From contig NC_088202.1 in assembly GCF_037126465.1 (NCBI RefSeq), positions 118,186,123 to 118,250,122 of the forward strand: DNA of 64,000 nt, given 5' to 3'. Origin of the DNA: Ornithodoros turicata (Eukaryota > Arthropoda > Arachnida > Ixodida > Argasidae). This document shows positions 44,669-55,849 of the stretch, in pieces (within the stretch, counting starts at the first letter, position 1; every line of letters starts with the position of its first letter). The notes beneath the pieces were generated by a model. The model ran no database searches and was not told the DNA's origin. It worked only from the letters and a program-made list of their open reading frames with translations. The translations under genes and the position numbers were made by a program.

Positions 44669-44886
44669 AAGAAAAATAGCATACGCTCTTTGGCTGCACG
44701 TTGAACATATGTTTATAAGTCCCAAACGTCGCCACACCAGCATTGGACAGCTGTTTCTGCCTTATTGGGCCTTCATCAGCAATGCGTAGGTGGGCGACGT
44801 TTGAGCGAGTGGCGTCGGAAGGTCACGTGGAACGTGATGTCCTCCCGTCAGGGTGAGTGACTCACCTCTGAAAGCCCAGTGCACGC
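44669..44886 (-). mobile_element. Penelope-like repeat P3
   Basis: Direct repeat of P2 without the microsatellite segment; about 235 bp between equivalent positions. P2 and P3 in tandem may be the paired terminal repeats of one Penelope-like element or a tandem insertion. Both end with CTCACCTCTGAAAGCCCAGTG. Confidence 0.75.
44740..44785 (-). ncRNA. Hammerhead-ribozyme-like motif in P3
   Basis: Same layout as in P2: stem I GCATTG/CAATGC, CTGATGA (44773-44779), GAAA (44754-44757) and the ACAGCTGT palindrome with GTC. Stem II is weaker because the last base before GAAA is A rather than C, so this copy is probably less active or inactive. Confidence 0.5.
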
Positions 44887-44889
44887 ACC

Positions 44890-46235
44890 AAGTATAGTTG
44901 TCTTTTTGTCATATTTGCTTAAACAAACGAATTTATTGAAAAGTGATGCACTAAACAGGTAAAAAAATAGTAATAACTAACCCATGTTGTCTTTGACATT
45001 CTTAGCGATTGTTGTAACGCTCGCATTGTAACGCATGCAGTTTCGGTTTCGTGGTTACGGGTTTTGGCGTGCTACATATCTATCATATGTAGGCACATCT
45101 GGAACTACATGTCGAGCCAAAATCTTTCTGAAATGTTTTGAATATATTTGCAAAGGAGGGGAAGGATGGAACGTTAAACTCTCTGCATTACGATCCTGCT
45201 AAGGGTAAAACCTAATTGATAAATGCAGACGTCCAAAGATCACGAAATGTGACCACACCTGGATGGCATATTCCTGATGTAACGCTTCCAGAACCAGAGG
45301 GGAAGGCACAGCAAAAAGAAAAGAAAAAGAAAAACAGAAGACATGTACCAAAATGTTACAGACCAATGACTTAATGGTTCCTCTTTTCCTCTATCGTGAT
45401 TACTCAAGCAACTCATTTCTAAGGTACAGCAGTGACTCTCACAGCACACTGGTGAGTAGCCTGCCCTCTTCCTGTACCAAAACGAGTAGTCTACACTAAG
45501 CGTATATTGGTATGATGGTTGTCCACAGTGGGAACAACATACTTCTGCTTATGGAAAGCAGTCTCAGTATAGCTTATCCCTCCTTATTGGAGAAAATCTT
45601 CTTCACTGTGATGAGCATACATACAGGCAAAGCTTTGCTATGATGCTTTGCAACCACTTGTCACCTATGGATTTTAGATCTTCGCATAGAGACAACGCTG
45701 TGGAAGCGCAGATATTTTACTGAAGACACAGTGCACGTGATTTCAAAGTTCCTCGGAACCACGTGCCATTCAGACACAGGTAACGATCATGGCACATGAC
45801 AGAGCTCAGGTCAGATATGTTGTACACGTCCATACATAAACAAATTTTACTTCAAACCAATAAGTAGTTACGTCCAGCAAAGTAATGCCACTATGCGTGC
45901 ACACAATTTGTGTACGCAATGACGGTGTTCCACATTTCACTTCTATCAAGCATGAAGTGTTTGTGTGGAAAAAGCAACAAGCATATGGATGGGTGAATAT
46001 GAATTTTGCAGATATCAGTAACGTGTAATACAAACCATTTACTTATCCTTTACTGCTGCACAGATTTCTTAATTGTATGCGTGCCTCGACTCATGTAAAA
46101 GTGAAGCAAACAAATTTTGTTAAGAAATCTATAATCAGTGATCTACAATAAAGTAAACTTCATTTGTGCATATGCTTTGTGAACGTAATCACTGTTTCAC
46201 ATCTTACGTCTACTATAGTTAAAAACGATAAAAAC
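44890..46235. other. Unassigned stretch
   Basis: AT-rich. Short frames only; no RNA gene or element end recognised. Confidence 0.5.
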
Positions 46236-46695
46236 CCCTGTGCAGGAAAAGACGAGAACGGAACACAAAAAAGACAAGGACACCACACCGAACTGCCGAC
46301 CAAATAATTTTAATTTTCTGAAACGAAGCCTTAAATACATAAGAACCCTCCTCTCCCCGTTTATTCCCTCTCGTGTTGGACTTCCTGCTTACGCCACCAT
46401 CTCTCGCACACACAACCGTTATCATTAAGTAGTCGACATGAATGCGGATATGTTTTGGGAAAGATAAATACAGCGGGTTACTGACGCAGTTACTACCTGC
46501 TTTTTTGATCTCATGCGCCTCTCGAAAGAGAAGGCTACCTTGTTTTTTACACCTGAACAAAATTTTTGTTTTTTGGAATTCTGCCTGACATCTCACACAT
46601 GCCAATAAGTGATCCCCCAGCACACTGTATCTGTTAGAGGTATTAGTTGAATGTTCTTTTAAACGAGTGTCCATGCTCCTTTCAATTAAAAACAA
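46236..46695 (-). pseudogene. Penelope-like element, GIY-YIG endonuclease C-terminal remnant
   Basis: The minus-strand frame from 46695 reads DTRLKEHSTN, SVLGDHLLAC, FQKTKILFRCKKQ, REAHEIKKAG and CVSNPLYLSF in order over the first 80 residues. This order (an Arg-Leu-x-Glu-His block, a short Cys/His segment, a T-K-I-L block, then RE..EA..I and CVS.P) matches the C-terminal half of the GIY-YIG endonuclease of Penelope-like elements. The catalytic GIY and YIG strands and the reverse transcriptase are missing. Downstream on the same strand to about 46236 is untranslated sequence ending near CCTGCACAGGGG. The endonuclease would nick target DNA for priming; this fragment is dead. Confidence 0.7.
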
Positions 46696-46700
46696 TTATA

Positions 46701-48014
46701 AAAAGCCCCAGTGCTTTATCAACCAGCCCAAACACTCGCTCTGTTTATGCACCTTGATGATTGGCCTATATGTACCTTATCACACTTTAGTTGTATAGAG
46801 TACACTATACGAATATGGCATTCTGCAAATTTATTCCCGTGGTCACCAATCAGACCAAGTTTTAACCGTTTTTCATGTTATATCTAGTCAATCAAGCTTT
46901 CTGTTAATTCATATGAATCACCAACCAATCCTTTTTCATGTTACGTCAATATGCTTGCATATGTGGAGAACTGAAAGGTATATGCTACGTGTGAATATGA
47001 ATGTCAGCAGACTAGACGGTGGGATAGGTCTTTCACGATACAGCTGAACACACACCGTCCTTAAGCCCCTTTCTTTGAGTGTGGAAGGGGATGACGTGAA
47101 CGAGACGTTTACAAAACGTCTCAACGGTTACAAAAAGAGGTACATGAAAGCGGTTCCATTTCCAAGCCAGACTTTCAAGAGAAAAGTTACATGGAGGTTG
47201 AAATTGATTCATGCAGCACTTGCGAGGGACTCGAAGTGATTATGCAACTTCCCTTATCAAATATAACCGATTACCAAATATATATTTGCGAAAAAATCCA
47301 GTCTACCACTATCAAACACTGTGTGTTATTACTCCACAACTCAGTCGCAAAAATATTTGGAGTTACGAATAGCGTTTGAAACAATTTCCACTGGCAAACC
47401 ATCGCAACATAGCTTTCAGGGTCGTTGCAGGAGAAATTTGTTTCACGAAGCACTTGTGACAGAAAACATCCTTCACTTGCGAAAGCGAAAACGAAGCTGC
47501 CTACTTCAAGGGGTATGAACTCGGGGTACTACTCGGGGTACTACTCGGGTATGAATGTACAAATGTAGTCACTTCTTCGCACAATGTCGTCGTAGAGTTA
47601 CGCTGGGCACCTTCTTCTACATCATCCAAAGCAGCCTCAGCTGGCTGGCGAGTATCACAATATTTAACGCACATCACAGTCCACAGACACAACTGGACAG
47701 AACGCACAGGATCGTATGTCCGCAGTGATTGGAAATACCGTGAACACATCCCACGCATCCACATACCCATTGAGGAGCGACGGCAGCCATACCCCACTCT
47801 GGATTGGATACGGATTGAAGTGGCTATTTTTAGAAATAGCATGCTCGGTGCACATTGTTTGCAGATAATTTCTACTTCAGTACAAATCTAGGTGGCAGAT
47901 TTTGCGATGTTGGCAACAACCGTCCCACAAGATGGCGATCCCCATTGCTTTACGCAGGGAATGGGCCGAAATACATGGCAAGATGGCGGCTTTGACCCAT
48001 CTGATCCGAAGGCG
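46701..48014. other. Unassigned stretch
   Basis: Contains a short repeat of CTCGGGGTACTA near 47520-47545. Short chance frames on both strands; 47501-47842 on the minus strand has no recognised domain. Confidence 0.5.
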
Positions 48015-48883
48015 TAGTGCAAGGACGACGCCTCTCACATCCAACCTCCTCGACAGTTGCGGAACTCTATGCCATCCTTTTCTTTCTACAACACATCGCT
48101 GATTTTACCCCGCGGGAATGGGCAGTCTTCACAGACTCCAAATCTGCACTTTAAGCTATTGAAAATTCTGGCATACCCAGGCCCATCCGCACCACTAGTC
48201 ACAGATGTGTTAATGGCTTACCACAATGTCTACGCAGCAGGCCACAGGCTAGTTCTCCAGTGGGTTCCAGCCCATTGTGGTGTCGTGGGGAATGAGCAGG
48301 CCGACAGCGTCGCAGAAGCAGCACTCTCGTATCGGAAGCGGACCAGTATTGTTCTGCTGAGAGGAGACCGCCGTTCCATTGTGCGACGCCTGGTCTGGTG
48401 ACACCTCTGGCTTCCCGCCAATGGACAACCGACATTCTCCCTCATCTATGTTGAGCAGAACAGAGTTGATCCGTCGCTCGCTTTCCGCATGTCACGAAAC
48501 ACTTCTCGTCAAGATGCTACATTAATCCACCGAATGCGGCTCGATGTGGCCTTTACCGCTCAGTGGCGTTACCGCTTGAGACAAGTTGACTATCCCACCC
48601 GCTGCCACTGTGGTGTTCTTGAGGATCTGGAGCAGATTCTTCTTCATTGCCCCCACTACCAACCTTCAGGAACCGCACTCTCCGAGTCCCTTAGTCAGCT
48701 GGACTCTCGCCGCTTCTCCCTATCGAAATTGCTTGGTCCCTGGCCCAATCCGGCCCAGCAACGATCTGCGCTCAAAGCTCTTTTGACATTTCTGGACACC
48801 ATCGGACTTCGATCGTTATTGTGAAGGGGCTCCTTATTTTATTCCCCACCTCCCCACCAGCAATGGGGTAGAGTATCGCCTCT
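48015..48883 (+). pseudogene. Family B non-LTR retrotransposon copy B4 (first part)
   Basis: Best-preserved B copy. RNase H begins near TVAELYAILFFLQH, then REWAVFTDSKSAL with a stop, a frameshift near 48180, then VLQWVPAHCGVVGNEQADSV with the invariant His and Asp. After a stop at 48399-48401 the frame resumes, giving RMSRNTSRQDATLIHRMRLD, the knuckle CHCGVLEDLEQILLHC, and the ending FLDTIGLRSLL before a stop at 48822-48824. Residues HxxxC are kept. The 3' untranslated region is cut at CTCT (48880-48883) by the inverted-arm element and resumes at 51695. Confidence 0.9.
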
Positions 48884-49322
48884 GGCTAGTTCCATCTCAA
48901 ATCGAACAATCCGGTACACTTGATGTCTCGAATGAACGGGAAAAAAATATATGTTGAAGCCATCGGCGAGTTAGGAGAAATAAACGATTTCCGAATTCTC
49001 TGCGGTGCGCGGTTCGGGAAATAGGAGAGGAGGAAAAAACTGCCTCTCAGAAGAAGATGTCGTCGTGGGCGGGTTTGAGCGTTCGCTACAAGGCCATTTC
49101 TTCTCGCATTATAGTAATTTCTGATCTGGCTTTAGACCACTTAGGATACAATAGGATCCTTCGTTGGCAGTGCTGTACCGGTTTTTGTCTGTCTGCAAAA
49201 AAATATCAAAGTTGACTCAAAGTGCCAAAAAACACCATATTCACTGCAGCTTTGGGGACGATGTACAAAACCGATAAGACTGAGCTTTATGCCGTTTAAT
49301 TTGTCATTCATAGGGCTATCGA

Positions 49323-49676
49323 ATGATGTATGATTTGTTGCTCTACTCTGTCAGGAACGTAAGCGATACCTCTTTCAGTAACACCATACCACCGAAAAAT
49401 GACGAATTTGGGAAGCCATTATCTAAAAAACCCCACCAAAAACTTTCCCCGAAAATTTTATATGTTGTAGGCAGTTCCTTAGACTATGCACAGAAGCAAA
49501 ATCAAAATTCGGACTTGATCGGTAGGCGCACTGTGAATTTTTTGCCAGCCCTATACGCGGAGCGCATTCAAGCGGAGGCATCGTGTCCCGCGTGTTGCAA
49601 AATCGAATTTTCCAAAGGGACTTTCAACTTCTGTCTTCATATAAAAAGTAATTGCTGTCATTTGAGACCATTCTGA
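49323..49676 (+). CDS. Unrecognised ORF in the left arm of element 2
   Basis: 117 codons beginning MMYDLLLYSVRNVSD, with CPACCK near residue 94 and CLHIKSNCCH at the end, giving a run of Cys/His residues. The right arm carries its counterpart on the minus strand. I recognise no family. The two translations are about 86% identical over 117 residues, similar to the nucleotide identity of the arms, so there is no sign of protein-level selection; it may be non-coding. Confidence 0.25.
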   Translation: MMYDLLLYSVRNVSDTSFSNTIPPKNDEFGKPLSKKPHQKLSPKILYVVGSSLDYAQKQNQNSDLIGRRTVNFLPALYAERIQAEASCPACCKIEFSKGTFNFCLHIKSNCCHLRPF

Positions 49677-50901
49677 GGTTTCAAGGTTTCCTTTTCAAGG
49701 TTCTGAGTGTTTGCGTTCATAACAATGATGTAATCGCTGAATCTAGATTGTGGAGCAACCAGATGTGCTCGCATTTTTTGCGGGATGTCACACATGCATT
49801 GCAAGTGCTGGGAGCCCGGGAAGAACATAATGATTTTACATCTTTGTAAGAGGCATATCTGTTCAGGGTTATTCTAAACAAGCATATTTACTGTACGCAT
49901 TATGGCAGCAGGGACGCAGTGACTTTCAGTATTCTTTGAAACATTTCCTTTCCTACGGCCCCATGACCTCGGACGGGGGAAATTGCACTGAGGAAAATGT
50001 TGTTGTGTAGTGCCATACGCACACACTCAAGGCTAATTCATGGTGCCTTTTGTGAACCTTGCCGAAACAGCCCGACTGGCGCCGCTGTCCAATATGTTAT
50101 TCGGTTCGACATGCTGCGACCATGGGAAGGTCCTGATCGCATTTACTCCCTGAAGACACCTTGCGCGAAGTTTCGCCTACACACAGAAGACGCTTCACTC
50201 ACTTCTCGACTACAGAAGTGCATGGAGTGCCCTTATACAGAGTGTGCAACGACATCTGCATTACTGTAGTGTGTCGTCCTGCTTTCACACCTACCTCAAT
50301 GGCCTCTTTGCCGTACAGTGCGGATCGTGTGGATTTCGCTGACTACCGCCTTATACACAAGAAAAAAGTGCTATAGACAAAGGATTTTTGCTTTGCTTCG
50401 GAGATCAGCGTAGCTGCCATAAAGACTGTTGTTCCAGCAGATCAAGCCGAAGGCGTAACAGAAATGGGCCAGCTATGCAGAAGCTGCTTCAAGTACTTCA
50501 CAGCAAAGGTGGCTGAATCACAACGCAGCAATGTTGCCCACATTTCAAAGAAAATCTCACAAGAACCTGCCATCAAAAGTAACATTAAGGAAAGTGGCTT
50601 CAACAGCGGCCTAAAGCAGTTCATGGCACGAGCACTCTCATACGTTACCTTCTTACCTTCGTCACCTTGTCTTCTTCGCTGTCAAGTTCTTGTTATTCTG
50701 TGTACTGTAAATATGCTTCGATATGATCACCGTGGACAAAAATACCTCTAATAAAGACGCAAAAGTATTCTAAAGCATTCTGTTCTTCACGGGCTCCCAG
50801 CACTTGCAGTGCATGTGTGTCATCCCGCAAAAAATATGAGCACGTATGGTTGCTCCACAATCTACATTCAGCGATTACAACACTATTATGAACGCAAGCT
50901 C

Positions 50902-51402
50902 TCAGAACAGTTTCAAATGATAGCAGTTACTTTTTATGTGAAGACAGAAGTTGAAAGTCCCTTTGGAAAATTCAATTTTGCAACACGCGGGACACAGTGC
51001 CATGGCTTGAACGCGCTCCGCATATAGGGCTGGCAAAAAATTAACAGTGCGCCTACCGATAAAGTCCGACTTTTGATTTTTCTTCTGTGCATAGTCTAAG
51101 GAACTACCTACAACATATAAAATTTTCGAGGCAAGTTTTTGGTGGGGTTTTTTAGATAAAGCCTTCCAAAATTCGTCGTTTTTCGTTGGTATGGTGTTAC
51201 TCAAAGAGGTATCGCTTACGTTCCTGACAGAGTAGAGCAACAAATTATACATCATTCGATAGCCACATGAATGCAAATTAAACGGCATAAAGCTCAATCT
51301 TATCCGTTTTGTACATCGTCCGCAAAGTTGCAGTGAATATGGTGCTTTTCGGCACTTTGAGTCAACTTTGATATTTTTTTGTAGACAAACAAAAACGGAC
51401 AC
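50902..51402 (-). CDS. Unrecognised ORF in the right arm of element 2
   Basis: 166 codons, with about 49 extra N-terminal residues including LQLCGRCTKRIRLSF. From residue 50 onward it parallels the left-arm ORF, with CPACCK and CLHIKSNCYH retained. If translated it would be a small Cys-rich protein, but the function is unknown and the frame could be a by-product of arm composition. Confidence 0.25.
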   Translation of the reverse strand: MSVFVCLQKNIKVDSKCRKAPYSLQLCGRCTKRIRLSFMPFNLHSCGYRMMYNLLLYSVRNVSDTSLSNTIPTKNDEFWKALSKKPHQKLASKILYVVGSSLDYAQKKNQKSDFIGRRTVNFLPALYAERVQAMALCPACCKIEFSKGTFNFCLHIKSNCYHLKLF

Positions 51403-51694
51403 AGCACTGCCAACGCAGGATCCTATTGTGCCCTAAGTGGTCTAAAGCCAGATCAAGAAATTTCTATAATGCGACAAGAAATACCCTTGTAGCGAACGCT
51501 CAAACCCGCGCGCGACGACATTGTCTTATGAGAGGCAGTTTTTTCCTCCTCTCCTACTTCCCGAACCGCGCGGCGCAGAGAATTCGGAAAGCGTTTATTT
51601 CTCCTAACTCACCGATGGCTTCAACATAAATTTTTTTCCCGTTCATTCGAGACATCAAGTGTACCGGATTGTTCGATTTGAGATGGAACTAGCC

Positions 51695-51740
51695 CTCTGG
51701 CGATGAACCTCCCCACTCTCCACCTCAAAATAAAGTTGTT
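51695..51740 (+). mobile_element. Family B copy B4, 3' tail (second part)
   Basis: CTCTGGCGATGAACCTCC and CTCAAAATAAAGTTGTTG complete the B4 3' untranslated region interrupted by element 2. Confidence 0.9.
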
Positions 51741-51840
51741 GTTGTTCCCCCTTTTCCTACTTCATACATCTTCGTTGTCTGTCTCAGCTTTTGTTAGTAC
51801 CTATTTAATTTCGCGGTCGCCCGAACCCCTATCTTCCAGA

Positions 51841-52056
51841 ATATATATATATATATATATATATGTTAAAGAGGTTGAGATATCAGACGGCTGCGAAGTT
51901 GAATAAAAGTAAATGAATAAGACATGGACAACTGATTAGAGAGCAGTTTACAAAAACTAGTTTAATTAGTGGGGAATTTAACACGAAAACTACAACATGG
52001 TATTTTAACAAAACGGTCGACGTTTCGACAGTGGCACTGTCTTCCTCATGACTAAA
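51841..52056 (-). mobile_element. Penelope-like terminal repeat, copy 3
   Basis: Reverse-orientation homologue of 15914-16110. The minus strand has GGAAGACAGTGCCACTGTCG then AAACGTCGACC, an AACTAG segment, a TGTCCATGTCTTATTC segment and ends in an AT microsatellite (51841-51864), like the 15.9-kb copy. The first core element reads CATGAGGA, so the hammerhead consensus is not met here. Confidence 0.6.
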
Positions 52057-52497
52057 GTGTTAGGAATGTAGCACATGGGCTTAAGTAGCTTCTTGGAGTG
52101 ACGTCACGGTCGGTAGAGGAGCGCCAAGTGGCGGTCGTCAGCTGCTGCCCACTTGGAAACTGCATTGGCGGGAAGGGGCGGCAGCCGTACTCCGAAACTT
52201 TAGTGCTCGGGGCCTATGAAGCGAGTTGTATGTTATACATACCTGAGTACGTTTCGCGAATGTGAGCTAGAAAGTTAAGAAATGCAGAATGACACAGATT
52301 ATATTCCTAAATTCTAAATTCAACTGCGCTTGTTGCTTATGAAAGTCAGTGAAATTCAGGAAGATCGTCACATTACTCTGCCTGATTAACAAGTAACTAA
52401 TAGGAATAACAAGAAAAATTCTGCCTCGCCGTTATTTCGCTTTCCTTTTTCTTCTTTTGTTCTTTTTTCTTTCTCTCTCTCTCTCTCTTTTTTTTCC
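52057..52497. other. Unassigned stretch
   Basis: Includes a CT/T-rich run at 52472-52497. No gene recognised. Confidence 0.5.
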
Positions 52498-52690
52498 AGT
52501 GTTCCACCCGTCCTGTATTATGAAAAGTAGCGGCGGTAGTGGAGAAAGAGCTTACAACTACCCATATTGGTACCGGAAATACCTTCCTGTTACCAATTTA
52601 AAATGCAGCAGGATCGCTACCCCGCTGGTGAAAAAAGTAGCGAATACGGTAGCGGCGCGACTAGTATCGCCGCTACGAACAACACTTGTT
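52498..52690. mobile_element. Possible hAT-like MITE remnant rich in GTAGCGG
   Basis: Starts CAGTGTTCCACCCG and ends near ACGAACAACACTTG, imperfect inverted ends of hAT type. It holds many GTAGCGG/CCGCTAC variants in both orientations. Related sequence lies at about 41705-41840. No clean 8-bp duplication is visible. Confidence 0.35.
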
Positions 52691-53129
52691 TGCGACGGCT
52701 GCCATGTTGATATAAGTCGGTGTTTTAGAGGAGTAAAATTGTAGTGAGCTGTATAACATGACAATGTAAACATGATGTTATCCCCTCTTCCAGTTCCCCT
52801 GCTTTCGTGATTCGAAAACAACATCCGGTTTCGTCATCATTATCATCGGTGCTCTTTTAGCGCGACTGCAGCTGATAGCCCAAAGTGTCCCTGCGTTCCG
52901 CCTCCTGTGACATTTCATAAATTTTCTTGGGAGGTCACAGTGCTGCGCGATCTCTTACACATTGAGGGGAGTGGTAAAAACAAAACAAAAATTTGTCGGC
53001 AGTGAAGTTCGACAGATTCCCGCGAGACTAAAAGCGCCGCAAAGCATTGGCAGCAGCGGTAAAACGAGAGCGGTTCCCTCCGACGGGATGCATCGAGAAT
53101 ATGTAGCAGTCACTTTCTGAGTAGTGAGT
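52691..53129. other. Unassigned stretch
   Basis: Nothing recognised; minus-strand frame 52955-53317 is a shadow in part of the F3 fragment. Confidence 0.5.
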
Positions 53130-53690
53130 GAATGATTATAGTTTATTTCCAATGGTTGTATCTTAGTTGGGCGATACGGATCTTCAGCCTGAATCCAGAT
53201 GCAAGGCTGTGTGCAGGCGCTCCTACGGCTCTGTCCCTCAGTCGTGCCGCCCCGCATACCTTGAATACTTTGCTCACTGATTCCTGTATTGGTAACCCGG
53301 TATTGGTCAAGCCACACCCCTATGTTCTACCTGCAACGTTGAGGCAGACATTTTTCACCTTCTCCTCGGCTGCCGCCGTTCCAAGTCCTTCCGCGACACC
53401 GCTCATGTCTCGCATCAGCTACCTCGGATACTCCATCTCTCTCGCTACGCTACTTGGCACACGCAGCGGTGGTGTAACCAGGGCGCTTCTCCACTATCTG
53501 CGTGATGCCGGACCCCTCAGCAGCCTGTGGCATCGTGGGTGGGACGGCAGAAGACCTCTGACCCCACATCGCCTTACTCTAACTACACCAGGAGCGTCAT
53601 TAACCATTAAATAATTATATAACAAGGAATAGCAAGGCGTCCTTTCTGGCTGACCTTTCCTCTCAAAATAAATAGATTCCCCCCGGTGCT
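53130..53690 (+). pseudogene. Family F non-LTR retrotransposon, 3' copy F3
   Basis: Shares the C-terminal knuckle with F1 in a better state: CSTCNVEADIFHLLLGC near 53324-53375 (C-x2-C ... H ... C all present). A frameshift follows, then ALLHYLRDAGPLSSL in another frame (near 53485-53527). The 3' end has CTGGCTGACCTTTCCTC, AAATAAATAGA and a C tail, the family F signature. Upstream of 53320 similarity fades. Confidence 0.82.
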
Positions 53691-55299
53691 GGTTTCTTGG
53701 GGACAGTTACTGGTGAGCTGTTGTCATTCCTGGAGCCCCTTTACACGCCCCTAACCACCCAGATATGGATGCCGAGCACCTTCGCTCATAGGAATGCTAT
53801 GGTAGACGCCCATTCGTGGACAAGGTTCTCTTCAGCGGTAAGAATGCGCTCTAATCTTCGTGAGAAAGATTTCTAAAATAGCTGCTCGGAATTGTCTGTG
53901 AAAACAGCGAGCAGCAAGCACCACAACTAACGCCGGTTACCGCAAGTAAAGGAAGGATCGATAGTCTTCGTGGAAGCTGAAGTTTTCGTGGGGTTTGTTT
54001 ACGTTTTGCTGAGAACGTGGTATTATAGCTCGTTACAGTTTTTCCGCGTATAAACAGCGCTGTCCGCGCTGTCAGCGTGCGCGACGCACGAATAAATATT
54101 CGCACGACTCTTACCCAGCGCATCGCTGTCGGCTGTTGACGCCAACATGAAATAGCTGCGACTGTTCCGGATGGGTAGTTCCGCATGCTCAGATTTCCAA
54201 TATTCCCATTAGCATAAGGTTACTTTCGTTCGGATGACAGTATAATAGCTAATTTTAGTTATATCAGAAACTGTTCACGATAACAGTTCCGAAAACATGA
54301 TAATCGCCCCGCTGCTTTGAAGTGGGTGGCATCACGTTGCCAAGCTTCGAGTTGATAACTTCACTTATCGTATCGCTCTCGTAGAGTTCCTTCTGATGTA
54401 CTAAAACTGCCTATTATGATCTACGCTTACCTGATTGGGCAAACAGCGTCCGACATCCGGTTTACGGAAGGTGCCGAATGTCCCGTCGTTTCGCCTGCGC
54501 GTTTCAGGTAAATCTGTATCGTGGAAAAATGAAAAATATGGAATTATGTGCCCTGGAAAAATATCGAGCAGGTAAATATACATCAAAATAACATTGCAAA
54601 GTACGCCGGTTTCCGTTAAGTGCACAGACGTTCCCATCTAAAGCTACAAAACATAGAACCATGACGAAGTTATGCGATCAGTATACCAAAAGCCCCGGGA
54701 GACGACGACATGTCGATTTGTCTGTGTATTTCACATAATGTGTCATGTGTATTTTGAGCACAGGGTTTTGCATCTGTACTATATGCTATATGCAATGTAA
54801 ATATTCTTGCATCTATTCGAATGTCGGTTTTCCTTCATCGCTGTTCTGCTACACTACGCTGACTTGAATTGCAGCAGCATACCCCGTTTACAAAAAGAGA
54901 AAGCAAACAAGAGGTACCATGCGATGACATTCTCAAGAGCAGAACTTCTTCTTCCCCCTCTTCTTCTTTTTCCCCACCCTCCTTTCCCTTCTTTTGTTTT
55001 ACATATATAATGAGCCCTAAATGACGCGTCAGTATTCACTCCCTAGTATTTTGGGACTAACATCTCCATTTTTTTTTCTTTTATCAATCACTCAAGAGCA
55101 GAACGCACGAAAGCAAGAAAGAGAAAGAAAGTTGTTGCGTCGTTGCTGATGAATATTATCCCGTACTGCAATACTGTACCTGAATACTCTTTCTGTAACA
55201 GTATCTGAGCTGTTTTAACAACGATGGAGGTGTTGTGGAACTGCTTGGGCGCAAGTCGGCCACGCTCAGGCGGGCAAAGTCACGACTATCACAGGGTGG
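53691..55299. other. Unassigned stretch
   Basis: Includes a loose match to 3.28-3.37 kb near 54270-54360. Short frames with no recognised domain. The frame 53851-54186 on the minus strand is Arg-rich but unplaced. Confidence 0.5.
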
Positions 55300-55450
55300 G
55301 GTGGCGGATCGATCGTGCGTCCTGGGCCGACTTCATAGCGAGCTGTGCAAACATTTGTCTTAAAGCATCTGAGGAAAACCGAGGGAAAACAGCCAGGCAG
55401 CACAGCCGGCGTCCAGATTGGAATCCGGGTCACCTCCCAGCCTCGGCGTG
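55300..55450 (-). mobile_element. tRNA-derived SINE, family 2, copy b
   Basis: On the minus strand: GGGAGGTGACCCGGATTCC, CCGGCTGTGCTGCCTGG, TCGGTTTTCCTCAGATG and GAAGTCGGCCCAGGACGCAC, collinear with copy a at 14.3 kb. The B-box is altered. A 96-codon plus-strand frame across it is a shadow. Confidence 0.75.
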
Positions 55451-55849
55451 GAATATGCCATCATGGTACCCACCAGGCCACTGGAACGTTTTTGTTTTCT
55501 TATCATTTTTTTAAGGATCGCCCTGACCTTTTGTTGGATGAGTTAGGGCTCCCGAGGGGCTATAGACACAAGGTTACATTGAAACCACCTGTGAAATCAC
55601 CACAGCCACCACTTCGCCACGGGAGCTGGTTATTCGCTGGCTATTTTAACAGAACGCTGTACTGGATGAGACAATTAAACATACAGGGACAAACACAACG
55701 GAAACCTCACAACCCAAAGTTACATACTTTACACTTGCCGTCTGTATCTTAAGAACGTCGAAGGTTTGTTTCCTGATCTGTATCATGGACTATAACGAAT
55801 AGAAGCTGCAGAGCGGCGGTTGATCAAGAGCGCCATTTTGTTCGTGCTA
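55451..55849. other. Unassigned stretch
   Basis: Between two SINE copies; a plus-strand frame to 55752 has no recognised domain. Confidence 0.5.

Larger units (their letters stand above)
48884..51694. mobile_element. Long-inverted-arm DNA element 2, inserted in B4
   Basis: A 2.8-kb element with arms of about 1 kb (48884-49890 and 50730-51694). Ends are GGCTAGTTCCATCTCAAATC and its exact complement; CTCT flanks both sides (48880-48883, 51695-51698). Excision of the element and one CTCT recreates the uninterrupted B 3' untranslated sequence seen in other copies, so the boundaries are secure. The arms differ at about one base in eight. The unique centre (49890-50730) has frames at 49997-50269 and 50464-50751 that I do not recognise. 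Ends resemble element 1 (GG.T..TTCCA). Confidence 0.92.

Noticed and set aside
48877..51702. 8-bp target duplication for element 2
   Set aside because: GCCTCTGG/CCCTCTGG needs a mismatch and would place GG outside the ends. The exact 4-bp CTCT with GG...CC ends agrees with element 1 (AACT).
53700..53850. Possible 5S rRNA-like stretch
   Set aside because: A few words such as GGATGCCGAGCACC attracted attention, but the internal control region and pairing of 5S rRNA are absent.
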